DNA from: an uncultured Clostridium sp.
GTDB taxonomy: Bacteria; Bacillota; Clostridia; TANB77; CAG-508
Assembly (NCBI GenBank): GCA_900557195.1
Contig: USRT01000020.1
Coordinates: forward strand, 1-36,661
DNA length: 36,661 nucleotides
Direction: 5' to 3'
Shown here: piece after piece, positions 1-7,814 of the stretch
Position numbering within the stretch: position 1 is the stretch's first letter
How the letters are laid out: each line of letters starts with the position of its first letter
Notes under the pieces: model-generated
What the model was told of the DNA's origin: nothing
Seen by the model: the letters and a program-made list of their open reading frames with translations, nothing else
The model's database searches: none
Translations under genes and position numbers: made by a program

Positions 1-90
1 TACTACCGCTTTTGGTTTCTCTAAAGGTTTATTGTTTACTTTTCAATGTACTTTTTTTGTCGCCTTTCATTTATATCAGCGACGTTTTTT
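1..90 (-). promoter_or_regulatory. Probable rRNA operon leader (transcribed leftward off the window)
   Basis: Read on the minus strand, the segment begins just after a strong promoter (91-119). It carries a short hairpin (GTCGC at 59-63 pairing with GCGAC at 79-83), followed by a stretch containing ATTGAAAAGTAAACAATAAA. This resembles clostridial pre-rRNA leaders and spacers, which often have an ACATTGAAAA-type sequence. There is no ORF here. With three tandem promoters behind it (91-391) and nothing coding in between, an rRNA operon beyond position 1 is the most economical reading. That is inference, because no mature rRNA sequence is inside the window. A tRNA or protein gene leader remains possible. 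On the plus strand the same hairpin is followed by T6 and could act as a terminator. Confidence 0.45.
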
Positions 91-119
91 ATTGTACTAT
101 ATCTTCATAAGTTTGTCAA
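91..119 (-). promoter_or_regulatory. Sigma-A type promoter, proximal of three
   Basis: On the minus strand TTGACA (119-114), a 17-bp spacer and TACAAT (96-91). Transcription would start near 84 and run off the left edge. It is the closest of three tandem promoters to the presumed rRNA leader. Confidence 0.6.
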
Positions 120-270
120 TATATTTTTTTATTTTTTTTGATTTTTTTGTCGTTTTTTAAAAGTGCAAAATAATAAACTAGTAATAACGTTTTTTCAAAT
201 TGCTGTCTATAATTTTTACTAATTTATATAAAAAAATTATATATTTTTGTCTGATGTTTAGTACTTAATT

Positions 271-299
271 ATAATAACATGATAAGTATTTAAAGTCAA
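271..299 (-). promoter_or_regulatory. Sigma-A type promoter, middle of three
   Basis: On the minus strand TTGACT (299-294), a 17-bp spacer and TATTAT (276-271). It points left into the presumed rRNA leader. Confidence 0.5.
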
Positions 300-362
300 T
301 ACTTTTTTTAAAGTTTTTTTACTTTTTTTATTAGTATTTTTTACTTAACTGCTATAGGCATT

Positions 363-391
363 ATATTACCACTTTAAATAAAAAAAGTCAA
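363..391 (-). promoter_or_regulatory. Sigma-A type promoter, distal of three
   Basis: On the minus strand TTGACT (391-386), a 17-bp spacer and TAATAT (368-363). It lies directly downstream of the ylmC stop codon. The stretch 120-418 between these promoters is extremely AT-rich with long T runs and holds no gene. Confidence 0.45.
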
Positions 392-418
392 TACTTTTTC
401 TTTGGTAATTTATACTTA

Positions 419-653
419 TTATATCTCCACTAATATCACATCATCACCTATACACTTTATGTTTTGCCACTCTATAACTATATCATTATTTCCTGTAAAC
501 ATATTTAATATTTTGTTATTGCCAGGAACTATTATCGATGTGATTCTTCCTGTTTCTAAATCTGCACACACATCTTGAACAAACCCGAAGTCTTCTTCCA
601 TCATTTATATTTATAACTTCTTTATGTTTAAAATCTAATCCTTTTTGCCCCAT
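419..653 (-). CDS. ylmC: YlmC/YmxH-family PRC-barrel sporulation protein, needs a +1 shift at CGG
   Basis: This is a small PRC-barrel protein of the YlmC/YmxH family, normally found next to sigG in Clostridia and linked to sporulation; its biochemical role is unknown. The start is ATG 653, five bases after AAGGAGG. The first frame gives 22 residues ending INDGRRL and then meets CGG (587-585). The family signature continues only one base later, as GFVQDVCADLETGRITSIIVPG. Skipping the C joins the two frames into 77 residues, the usual family length, with the conserved DGRRLG turn intact. Unshifted translation would end after about 45 residues with an unrelated tail. It lies downstream of the sigG terminator and may have its own promoter. 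The identity is clear; whether the shift is biological is inferred from the five identical cases elsewhere in the window. Confidence 0.85.
585..587 (-). other. Inferred +1 frameshift site at CGG in ylmC
   Basis: Coding-strand context is CTT CGG G. Zero frame continues GTT; +1 reading gives GGG (Gly), which is conserved in the DGxRLG motif of the family. CGG is codon 23. Confidence 0.75.
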
Positions 654-693
654 ACATACCTCCTTCATATTATTATATAGTATATTATAAAAT

Positions 694-721
694 AAAAAAA
701 AGTTGCCATTTTTTAGCAACC
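694..721 (-). terminator. Intrinsic terminator of sigG
   Basis: On the minus strand a GTTGC/GCAAC stem (720-716 with 706-702) with a short A-rich loop is followed by a run of eight Ts. It starts immediately after the sigG stop codon. Confidence 0.75.
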
Positions 722-722
722 T

Positions 723-1496
723 TTATTTATATATTCTTTTTATATGATTAATTGCACTCTTTTCAAGTCTTGATACCTGTGCTTGAGAAATACCAATTTC
801 TTCTGCGACTTCCATTTGCGTTCTTCCTTCAAAGAATCTTTTTGACACAATCATTTTTTCCTTGTCATTCAATTTTTTCATTGCTTCAGCAATTGTTATA
901 CTTTGAACCCAATGTTCATCTGTATTCTTTTTATCGCTTACTTGGTCCATAATGTATAAATTTTCACTACTATCACCATATACAGGTTCTTGAAGAGAAA
1001 CAGGCTCTTGAATGGCATCTAAACTAAAAACAATTTCTTCTTTATCTATATTTAGTTCTTTCGCTATTTCTTCTATTGTAGGTTCTCTTTGAGTTTCTTT
1101 AATTATTCTCTCTTTCACACTTAAAGCTTTATATGCTAAATCTCTTATAGATCTACTTACTCTTATTGGATTATTATCTCTTAAATATCTTCGTATTTCT
1201 CCTATAATCATTGGAACAGCATACGTACTAAATTGAACATTTTGCGATAAATCAAAATTATCTATAGCTTTTATTAATCCTACACATCCTACTTGAAACA
1301 AATCATCTAAATTTTCTCCTCTTCCATAGAATCGTTTAATAACACTTAATACTAATCTTAAATTTCCATTTACAAATTCATTTCTTGCTTCTTCATCACC
1401 ATTCTTTATTTTAATTAATAATTCATTTTTTTCTTTATTTGATAGAACAGGTAGTTTAGCAGTGTTTACTGATGCAATTTCTACTTTCTTTATCAA
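723..1496 (-). CDS. sigG: RNA polymerase sporulation sigma factor sigma-G
   Basis: Late forespore sigma factor that directs RNA polymerase to forespore genes after engulfment. The 257-residue protein matches the family length. The N-terminus VEIASVNTAKLPVL is the typical SigG lead. Region 2 spans about 38-120 with the DDLFQVGCVGLIKAID core and the RYLRDNNPIRVSRS segment; region 3 is about 120-190; region 4 contains the helix-turn-helix MEVAEEIGISQAQVSRLEK near the C-terminus. The start is TTG 1496, six bases after AAAGGAGGT. The frame is intact and contains no CGG codon, unlike its neighbours sigE and spoIIGA. It follows sigE by 58 bp and ends in its own terminator, so it can be read with spoIIGA-sigE, as in other clostridia. 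Confidence 0.95.
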   Translation of the reverse strand: MIKKVEIASVNTAKLPVLSNKEKNELLIKIKNGDEEARNEFVNGNLRLVLSVIKRFYGRGENLDDLFQVGCVGLIKAIDNFDLSQNVQFSTYAVPMIIGEIRRYLRDNNPIRVSRSIRDLAYKALSVKERIIKETQREPTIEEIAKELNIDKEEIVFSLDAIQEPVSLQEPVYGDSSENLYIMDQVSDKKNTDEHWVQSITIAEAMKKLNDKEKMIVSKRFFEGRTQMEVAEEIGISQAQVSRLEKSAINHIKRIYK

Positions 1497-1554
1497 ATAA
1501 ATACCTCCTTTGGTTTATAATTAATATAATTATTTCCAAAGAAGGCATTTTTAT

Positions 1555-2287
1555 TCATCCTGTCTTACTCATTATATCTTTTTTCATTTTTCCTATAATC
1601 TTCTTTTCTAATCTAGAAATATAACTTTGAGAAATACCAAGCATATCCGCAACCTCTTTTTGAGTTTTCTCTTTTCCACTTATAAAACCAAATCTTAATT
1701 CCATAATATTTCTTTCTCTATTACTCAGTTTCTTTATAGATGCCTTTAATAAAGTTTTGTCTACTTCATCTTCAATTCTTCTTGATGTCACATCCGAATC
1801 GGTTCCCAAGATGTCCGATAATAAAAGTTCATTTCCATCCCCATCTTGATTTAATGGTTCATCTATTGAAATTTCACCTTTTATCTTATTACTTCTTCTC
1901 AAATACATCAATATTTCATTTTCTATACATCTAGATGCATATGTTGCTAATTTTATCTTCTTATCAGTATTAAAAGTATTTATAGCTTTCATTAATCCTA
2001 TCGTACCTATCGATATTAAATCTTCTATTCCAATACCTGTATTTTCAAATTTTTTAGCTATGTATACAACTAGCCTAAGATTTCTTTCGACTAAAGTCTG
2101 TCTTACTGTATCATCTTTAGATGATAATTTTCTTAATAGCTCTTCCTCTTCTTCACCGAGTGAGTGGTGGTGGCAAGCTTTGACTTCCTCCTATATAATA
2201 AATAGGTAAGATTTGAGTTCCATCTTTATTAACATATTTCACATATAATGTATTAATACTAGACTTTAATATTTGAAGTAAATTCAC
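1555..2287 (-). CDS. sigE: Sporulation sigma factor sigma-E (pro-form), needs a +1 shift at CGG
   Basis: Early mother-cell sigma factor, made as an inactive pro-protein and activated by SpoIIGA. The start is GTG 2287, after AAAGGAGG with a good spacer, inside the last codons of spoIIGA (29-bp overlap, suggesting coupling). The N-terminal frame gives a pro-sequence, the conserved processing region YYIGGSQSLPPPLT, and then CGG TGA. One base on, the protein resumes as GEEEEELLRKL and runs through region 2 (ERNLRLVVYIAKKFENTG, EDLISIGTIGLMKA), region 3, and the region 4 helix-turn-helix KEVADMLGISQSYISRLEK. With the C skipped the protein is 243 residues. The spacing from PPPL to ERNLR then equals that of B. 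subtilis SigE (24 residues, recalled from memory). Without a shift the product is about 44 residues. The unshifted 145-residue downstream frame alone would lack much of region 2. Confidence 0.9.
2156..2158 (-). other. Inferred +1 frameshift site at CGG in sigE
   Basis: Context ACT CGG TGA. CGG is codon 44, and the next zero-frame codon is the stop TGA. +1 reading gives GGT (Gly) and restores the sigma-E sequence with no length change against known homologues. Another GATTCGGATG in the same gene (out of frame, 1794-1796) causes no break. Confidence 0.8.
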
Positions 2288-3192
2288 TATTTTCCCTCCT
2301 TTCCAATAAATCTAATCCTACTAGTGCTGTATATTTTTCATTTTTATTAAGATGGTCATCATAAATCCCAATAATAGAATTATGTATAATGATTTCTTCT
2401 TCTTCAAATGATATTATCACCTTATCTGCTTTTATTCCAAGTAACATGCCATTTTGTTTTCCTAAAGATGAAAATGGTATCAATCTGAATTTAGGCAAAT
2501 AATATTGTAATTCATCATTTGAATCTTTATTAGAATAATTACATTGTAATATGTCTTTTAAATTTTCTAGTATATCCGAAGGCAATATACCTACTAATTT
2601 ATATTTTTCTACAATTATAACTGGATATCCGGAAATTGGCTCCTTAAGTAAATTTCCACTATCTATTAAGGCTTTAACATATGTAGTTTTGTTATTAATT
2701 TGAATGTTTATTTTGCAGTACATATTCTTTGTAGAAAACTTATTTTTTACTAATTTAAAAGCAATATGACTAATTACAAATCCAATAATTCCACCAAGCA
2801 ATGCTATTTTCAAAGGATAATTTCCTACATAAACACCATTCCTCATTATTATATTTTCTGGTTTTACAAAATATAAAAGAGCAAAAGCACTCCCTCCAAA
2901 TACAAAAGAGATTAAATAAAACATTACTAATTCCTTAAATAACCTTTTAAAATTTTTTGGTACATATGCAATATACACCATAATTATTGATAAACATATC
3001 TTAATAATGAGATTTGAATAGAATCTTTCATTTTGTAAATAAATCATTACTGCATATATACTACCGAAGTATGCTTGAAATAATTATTAATAATTGTTTG
3101 CTTTTTATTTTCATAATATAACTCACAGCAAAAAGAAGTATATAATTCATAAAAAAGTTCTCTAAAAATATAACATCTAAATATACAGTCAA
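2259..3192 (-). CDS. spoIIGA: Sporulation sigma-E factor processing peptidase SpoIIGA, needs a +1 shift at CGG
   Basis: Membrane aspartic protease that cleaves pro-sigma-E in the mother cell after a forespore signal. The N-terminal frame encodes TVYLDVIFLENFFMNYILL, the typical first membrane helix, and continues to SSIL. It then meets CGG TAG (3066-3064). The protein resumes one base later as GSIYAVMIYLQ and continues through further membrane helices. The catalytic domain follows, with ALIDSGNLLKEP carrying the active-site Asp, and FRLIPFSSLGKQNGMLLGIKAD. The joined product is about 310 residues, close to the B. subtilis protein. I chose TTG 3192 because it lies 8 bases after AAGGAG; ATG 3198, in the same frame, sits too close. 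The ftsZ terminator separates it from ftsZ, so it needs its own promoter. I could not find a clear Spo0A box. Confidence 0.9.
3064..3066 (-). other. Inferred +1 frameshift site at CGG in spoIIGA
   Basis: Context CTT CGG TAG. CGG is codon 43 from the TTG start, and the next zero-frame codon is the stop TAG. +1 reading gives GGT (Gly) in the conserved loop between membrane helices 1 and 2 (SSILG-SIYA). Confidence 0.8.
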
Positions 3193-3314
3193 ATTCATTA
3201 CTCCTTACTAAAAATAATTCTCAATATAAATAATGAAATAATACAGACTAGTCTTGCTTGGCAATTAATATTCTAACTCTTATATAATTAAAAATATGTC
3301 AGTTCTTGATGCAG

Positions 3315-3354
3315 AAAAAAAGAAATAATCTACAAATTAAGATTATTTCTTTTT
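3315..3354 (-). terminator. Terminator after ftsZ
   Basis: A near-perfect 14-bp inverted repeat (3317-3330 and 3341-3354, core GAAATAATC) is followed on the minus strand by a T run. It ends the ftsA-ftsZ transcript before spoIIGA. The plus-strand side also has Ts, so it may work both ways. Confidence 0.8.
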
Positions 3355-3410
3355 AATTATGATATTTAATTTTTGCTTTCTTTGTTTTTATTCATAATTG
3401 TTATATTTTT

Positions 3411-4535
3411 TTATTTATTCATTCCTTTATTTTTTCTTAAGAATGATGGAATATCTAAGTCATTTGATGAACTAGATGTTTCTTGTGCAGATGGAATTGA
3501 ATTTATCTTTTTATCCCATGCTTTACTAACAATCTCTCCAACAGGAACTGTATTTCCTACTGTTGGTTCTTTTTCAAATCCTGTAGCAATAACTGTTATT
3601 ACTATATCTTCGTCTAAAGTTTCATCTATTACTGCACCAAATATAATGTTTGCTTCTGGATCTACACTTCTTTGAATTAATTCTGCTGCAGTATTTACTT
3701 CATGTAATCCTAAGCTAGATCCACCTGTAATATTAATAATTACTCCTCTAGCACCTTCTATTGATGTTTCAAGTAATGGACTTTGAACTGCTTGTTTTGC
3801 TGCATCCTCCGCTCTATTTTCACCTGAAGATCTTCCAATACCCATATGTGCCATTCCTGTATTTAGCATAATTGTTTTTACATCCGCAAAATCTAAGTTA
3901 ACAAGTCCTGGAATTGCAATCAAGTCTGATATACCTTGAACACCTTGTCTTAATACATCATCAGCCATTTTAAAAGCTTCAACAATTGAAGTTTTTCTAT
4001 CAATAACTTGTAATAATTTATCATTTGGAATTACTACTAATGTATCAACTTTACCTTTAAGACTTTCTATTCCTCTATCTGCTTGAGACAATCTTTTCTT
4101 TCCTTCAAAAGTAAATGGTTTTGTAACAACACCTATTGTTAATATTCCCATTTCTTTTGCGCATGCTGCAACTATTGGTGCAGCACCAGTACCTGTTCCT
4201 CCGCCCATTCCAGCTGTAACAAATACCATATCAGCACCACGAAGTGCCTCTGTAATTTCTGATTTACTTTCTTCGGCAGCTTGTGCTCCAATATCTGGGT
4301 TAGCTCCTGCTCCTAGTCCTCTTGTTATCTTTTCTCCAATTTGAATCTTAGATGCTGCTTTTGATAGTAATAAAGCTTGTCTATCTGTATTTACTGCAAC
4401 AAATTCAACACCTCTTATTCCTGAATCAACCATTCTGTTAACGGCATTAGTTCCTGCTCCACCTACACCTATTACTTTAATTGTAGCAGTTCCATCTATC
4501 ATGATTCCGCTTTCTTCAACGCTATCCATTATCAT
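3411..4535 (-). CDS. ftsZ: Cell division protein FtsZ
   Basis: Tubulin-like GTPase that polymerises into the Z ring at midcell. The 374-residue length is normal. The N-terminus IKVIGVGGAGTNAVNRM is the first nucleotide loop. The tubulin signature GMGGGTGTGAAP lies near residues 110-120, and the T7 loop NLDFADVKTIM near 215. The GTPase and C-terminal domains are complete. The last residues IPSFLRKNKG form the usual conserved tail for FtsA and other partners. ATG 4535 follows AGGAGG by seven bases; ATG 4529 is a possible alternative. It lies 53 bp downstream of ftsA and is probably co-transcribed with it. No CGG codon is present. Confidence 0.98.
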   Translation of the reverse strand: MIMDSVEESGIMIDGTATIKVIGVGGAGTNAVNRMVDSGIRGVEFVAVNTDRQALLLSKAASKIQIGEKITRGLGAGANPDIGAQAAEESKSEITEALRGADMVFVTAGMGGGTGTGAAPIVAACAKEMGILTIGVVTKPFTFEGKKRLSQADRGIESLKGKVDTLVVIPNDKLLQVIDRKTSIVEAFKMADDVLRQGVQGISDLIAIPGLVNLDFADVKTIMLNTGMAHMGIGRSSGENRAEDAAKQAVQSPLLETSIEGARGVIINITGGSSLGLHEVNTAAELIQRSVDPEANIIFGAVIDETLDEDIVITVIATGFEKEPTVGNTVPVGEIVSKAWDKKINSIPSAQETSSSSNDLDIPSFLRKNKGMNK

Positions 4536-4588
4536 AATGTTTCCTCCTATTATATATTTTTTAAAATTAAAAACGTTTACCTTATTTT

Positions 4589-5818
4589 CTATGAATAGAA
4601 AAATTCCTTAATTTTTTCAAGTACCTTTTTTAATATACTTTGTTCTGAACCAGAATCAATATTACTTGAAACATTTTTTGCAAAAGGTCTTGCTGCTATA
4701 TATCTAACTAATGCATATGCTGTTCTATAACTTGGTCTTATTGTACTTATTAGTCTTCCTGTTGATATTTTTACTGGAATATTTAAAATAATTTTTCCAG
4801 CGACATCACTTTTATTTATATTGCTAATTCCTTGACCTGTTAAAACAACATTATTTATTCTAGATTTAACACCTTGTGCTGTTATATCTCTATTAACTAT
4901 TGAGAATATCTCTTCAATTCTTGCCTCTATTATTTCTATAAGTTCTGAACTCTTTATTACTCTACTTTTAGATTCACTCTTGCAAGTATTCAAAATTATT
5001 TCATTATCATTATCTATAAAAGACTTCATTGCCAATCCATATTGTCTTTTTAATTTATCAGCTTCTTCAACCTGAATATCTAATACTAATGCTATATCAT
5101 TAGTAATATTATCCCCACCTAAAGGTACTGTACTTGTATATATAAATGAATTTCCTTCAAATACTCCTATATCAGTATTTCCTGCTCCAATATCTAAAAT
5201 CATTATATTATCATTTAATTCATTTGTATCTAATATAAGATTTCTTTCCGCTAATGTTTCTGGTACTAATCCATCTATTTCTAAACTTGCTTTTCTAAAA
5301 ATGTTGCATAATTGTCTAATATAATCTTTATCTGCTAATATTACTTGTGCCTTCATAGTAAAATTACTACTTAAATTACCAACTGGATCACTTACTACTT
5401 TTCCGTCCTCTAATATGAATTCATCTGCTACTATATCTATTATACTTTTTCCTTCTGGTATATCTATGTCTTTTGCTTGCATTAATGCAGAAGATATATC
5501 TTTTACTGAAATTCCTGCATATCTATCCCTTGATTCTTTGCTTATACTATTTTGAACAATTGTAACATATTTTCCAGGTATAGTTACATATGATGAATTT
5601 ATTTTTAATCCAGATTCCATTTCTGCATCTCTTACAGCATTTTCTATTGCTATTACTATTGCATCTTCATCTACTATCTTACCTTTTTTTATAGCGTTAC
5701 ATTTTTGACTAGTACTGCAAATTATTTCGATTTGATTGAAGTTATTGACTTCTCCTACAACAAGACTAACTTTAGATGTACCTATATCAATACCTACTAT
5801 TATATCACCTATAGCCAA
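4589..5818 (-). CDS. ftsA: Cell division protein FtsA
   Basis: Actin-like ATPase that tethers FtsZ filaments to the membrane. The N-terminal phosphate-1 loop IIVGIDIGTSKVSLVVGE and the second phosphate motif MILDIGAGNTDIGVFEG (about residue 210) are clear. The SHS2-type 1C insert lies between them. The C-terminus ILKKVLEKIKEFFYS is the amphipathic membrane-targeting helix. I chose TTG 5818 because the GGAGG Shine-Dalgarno sequence lies inside the alternative ATG 5833 reading, eight bases before the TTG; the ATG start would add five residues. Promoter and upstream repeats lie at 5861-5934. Confidence 0.95.
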   Translation of the reverse strand: MAIGDIIVGIDIGTSKVSLVVGEVNNFNQIEIICSTSQKCNAIKKGKIVDEDAIVIAIENAVRDAEMESGLKINSSYVTIPGKYVTIVQNSISKESRDRYAGISVKDISSALMQAKDIDIPEGKSIIDIVADEFILEDGKVVSDPVGNLSSNFTMKAQVILADKDYIRQLCNIFRKASLEIDGLVPETLAERNLILDTNELNDNIMILDIGAGNTDIGVFEGNSFIYTSTVPLGGDNITNDIALVLDIQVEEADKLKRQYGLAMKSFIDNDNEIILNTCKSESKSRVIKSSELIEIIEARIEEIFSIVNRDITAQGVKSRINNVVLTGQGISNINKSDVAGKIILNIPVKISTGRLISTIRPSYRTAYALVRYIAARPFAKNVSSNIDSGSEQSILKKVLEKIKEFFYS

Positions 5819-5860
5819 AGTTAACTCCTCCATTTTTTACCGCATTTTAATTCTAGCCTA

Positions 5861-5889
5861 AGAATATTATATTTCTCCAAAAATGTCAA
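5861..5889 (-). promoter_or_regulatory. Promoter of ftsA-ftsZ
   Basis: On the minus strand TTGACA (5889-5884), a 17-bp spacer and TATTCT (5866-5861), about 40 bp before the ftsA start. Confidence 0.55.
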
Positions 5890-5904
5890 TAGAATCTGTT
5901 ATAT

Positions 5905-5934
5905 TTTTGTAATATTTTCGTAACAGTTTTGTAA
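5905..5934. repeat. Phased 11-bp direct repeats upstream of the ftsA promoter
   Basis: GTAA cores preceded by a T run occur at 5909, 5920 and 5931, exactly 11 bp apart; two read TTTTCGTAACA and TTTTGTAACA. They lie upstream of the ftsA -35 box. One-turn spacing suggests a protein bound on one face of the helix, but AT-rich chance repetition is possible. Confidence 0.35.
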
Positions 5935-6002
5935 CAATGTCGTTTCTTGTAAACTATTGACACTTTCTATATAATTTTGTCTTTATATTCTTAGCACATT
6001 TT

Positions 6003-6389
6003 TTAAACTTTATCAATACTTTTTTTCTTACTTTTTTTATTTTCTTTCTTTTCTATCAATTTTTCTATATAATATCTTCTTATAAAACCTAAGTTATTAA
6101 ACATTCTACTAACAAATACAAAAATAGCTGCTAAGTAAATATCTACATTTAATTTTTCTCCTAAATATGTTAAAACAATTGCTAAAATTGCATTTCCAAA
6201 AAAACCTGAAACAAATATTTTCATATCAAAATTCTTTTTAATTATTGATGTTATTCCTCCAAAAACAGTATCTAATGCAGCCATAATACCAATAGCTAAG
6301 TACCCTGAATATGTGTATGGAATTATAGGAGCATACATTCCTATCACTGCACCTAATATGCATCCAATAATAATCGCAATAATAATCAT
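6003..6389 (-). CDS. sbp: Small basic protein Sbp (DUF1290)
   Basis: Small membrane protein of the Sbp/DUF1290 family, found in the division cluster of many Firmicutes; its function is not established. The 128 residues show several hydrophobic helices (2-20, about 28-50, 60-80, 85-100). The family-like segment GYLAIGIMAALDTVFGGI is present, and the tail is strongly basic (KKENKKSKKKS). ATG 6389 follows AAGGAGA by 8 bases and lies one base after the preceding DUF881 gene, so the two are translationally linked. Confidence 0.85.
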   Translation of the reverse strand: MIIIAIIIGCILGAVIGMYAPIIPYTYSGYLAIGIMAALDTVFGGITSIIKKNFDMKIFVSGFFGNAILAIVLTYLGEKLNVDIYLAAIFVFVSRMFNNLGFIRRYYIEKLIEKKENKKSKKKSIDKV

Positions 6390-6390
6390 T

Positions 6391-7092
6391 TTACTCTTCT
6401 CCTTCTTTTATATATTTAAAATTAACGTCTTGCCCAGTTTTATCTATAATCATATTTTTTTGTTTTTCTATTTTTATATCTATATCATATTGATTGGTAT
6501 AATAATCTATAAAACCATTTTTTGCATTTAATGTACTATATAAATATGTTTGATTCCCTATTGCTTTTACTTCATATGGAGATGAAATTCTTTGTCCATT
6601 AATTAAAATCAAATCATTTGTAGCATCTGTAATATCAGTCATAGAAAGTATTCTTATACCATTAATAGATATCGCTTCGGCTCCTGCATATTTTAATTCA
6701 TTAACTATTTCCGATAAATCTGTTGCTAATATTTTAGCGTTATCTTTATCTGTTAGTGTTACTATAACACCTTCTCCTTTTACTGATTTCTTCCCTAATA
6801 ATACATTAGTTTGTTCTAATTCTTGTTCCATCAAATCTGACGAATCTTCATTTTTTTCAATTTGTTCTTCATATTCTAATATTTTTTGATTTGTAGATTC
6901 TAAAGTTTCATTAATTTTTTCATACTTACTTTTCCATGTTGATATTTCTTTTCTTAATTCTGTTTCTCTTGCAACTGATTCTGCCTCAAAATCGGTTTCC
7001 TCCACAGCTTTAACTCTCATCAGTATAACAGAAACTAGTATAACACACATAAGAAATATAACAATACATATGGTAATATTTGTCTTTTTCAA
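6391..7092 (-). CDS. DUF881 membrane-anchored protein, copy 4 (type A)
   Basis: DUF881 (YlxW/YlxX-like) protein: one N-terminal membrane helix (about 6-26), a coiled coil (about 35-90), then the DUF881 domain with the signature YAGAEAISINGIRI. The family sits in the division cluster; its function is unknown. TTG 7092 is preferred because the AGAGGTG Shine-Dalgarno sequence overlaps the alternative GTG 7101. It is most similar to the gene at 7815-8501 (shared INGIRI, MTDI and SSPY motifs). It is the last of four tandem copies and lies 1 bp from sbp. Confidence 0.8.
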   Translation of the reverse strand: MKKTNITICIVIFLMCVILVSVILMRVKAVEETDFEAESVARETELRKEISTWKSKYEKINETLESTNQKILEYEEQIEKNEDSSDLMEQELEQTNVLLGKKSVKGEGVIVTLTDKDNAKILATDLSEIVNELKYAGAEAISINGIRILSMTDITDATNDLILINGQRISSPYEVKAIGNQTYLYSTLNAKNGFIDYYTNQYDIDIKIEKQKNMIIDKTGQDVNFKYIKEGEE

Positions 7093-7104
7093 TTTATTCA
7101 CCTC

Positions 7105-7791
7105 TTATGTAATACTTTTTAGATGTTCAAAATCTATTAAACCATTATATTTTTGTATCTGTATATTAGTAGATTTTACAACTTCTGCTTTTATACCATT
7201 ACTATTTAATAATTCTATATATCCACCTGGTCTAACCAGTGCACCATGCAATAACCTTGTATCTCCTATAGCTTTTATAACAAAAGGTGATTCTATTTTT
7301 TCTAAGTTTACTTTAATTACATTTCCGTCGCAGGAAATAACAGAATTCCATATTAATCTTTGATTATTTATACTTATACTTTCAGCACCAGCATTTTTTA
7401 GTTCATTTATAATATTATCTAAATAATCTTTTGTACTTTCATCCAATTGCTTTGCTAAAATATTAATTGTAACTCCTTCTCCACTTACATCAGTTAATCC
7501 CAAAATAGTATTATATTTTTTAATGTTTTGTTCTTTTAATCTAAAACTCTCATCATTTTTTGTTGCATTCTGTCTAATTTTTTCTAGTTTTTTTTCAGTT
7601 TTCTCTAAATTACTTGCACTAGTATCATATCTATCTTTCCATTTAATTACCTCGTCTCTTAAATTATCATCTGCAATTACTTTCAATACTGGAGAATTTA
7701 TACCTTCTATTGTTCTAACTTGAATTAATATTGCTGCCACTATTACAAGACACATTACAGCTAAAGTTATTACCATTCTTCTCTTTGACAT
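7105..7791 (-). CDS. DUF881 membrane-anchored protein, copy 3 (type B)
   Basis: Third of four tandem DUF881 genes. A membrane helix (about 6-25) is followed by a coiled coil and the DUF881 domain with NAGAESISINNQRLI and a characteristic SCDGNVIKVN. These features link it to the type B copy at 8514-9233 rather than to its direct neighbours. ATG 7791 is a better start than TTG 7800, which lies almost on the GGAGG. The partner of the domain and its role in division are unknown. Confidence 0.8.
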   Translation of the reverse strand: MSKRRMVITLAVMCLVIVAAILIQVRTIEGINSPVLKVIADDNLRDEVIKWKDRYDTSASNLEKTEKKLEKIRQNATKNDESFRLKEQNIKKYNTILGLTDVSGEGVTINILAKQLDESTKDYLDNIINELKNAGAESISINNQRLIWNSVISCDGNVIKVNLEKIESPFVIKAIGDTRLLHGALVRPGGYIELLNSNGIKAEVVKSTNIQIQKYNGLIDFEHLKSIT

Positions 7792-7814
7792 ATTAAGCAA
7801 ATTCCTCCAATCTA

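Noticed and set aside
1555..1992. A short 145-residue sigma factor as a separate gene
   Set aside because: There is no ribosome binding site before that Met, and conserved sigma-E sequence continues upstream in the same frame to the CGG at 2158, so it is the C-terminal part of sigE.
419..3192. Ordinary pseudogenes (ylmC, sigE, spoIIGA) in a lineage losing sporulation
   Set aside because: Each gene has exactly one lesion, always a C before GG forming an in-frame CGG, with otherwise complete domains and good start sites. Decay would give varied indels, stops and deletions. It stays an alternative only if the rule fails genome-wide.
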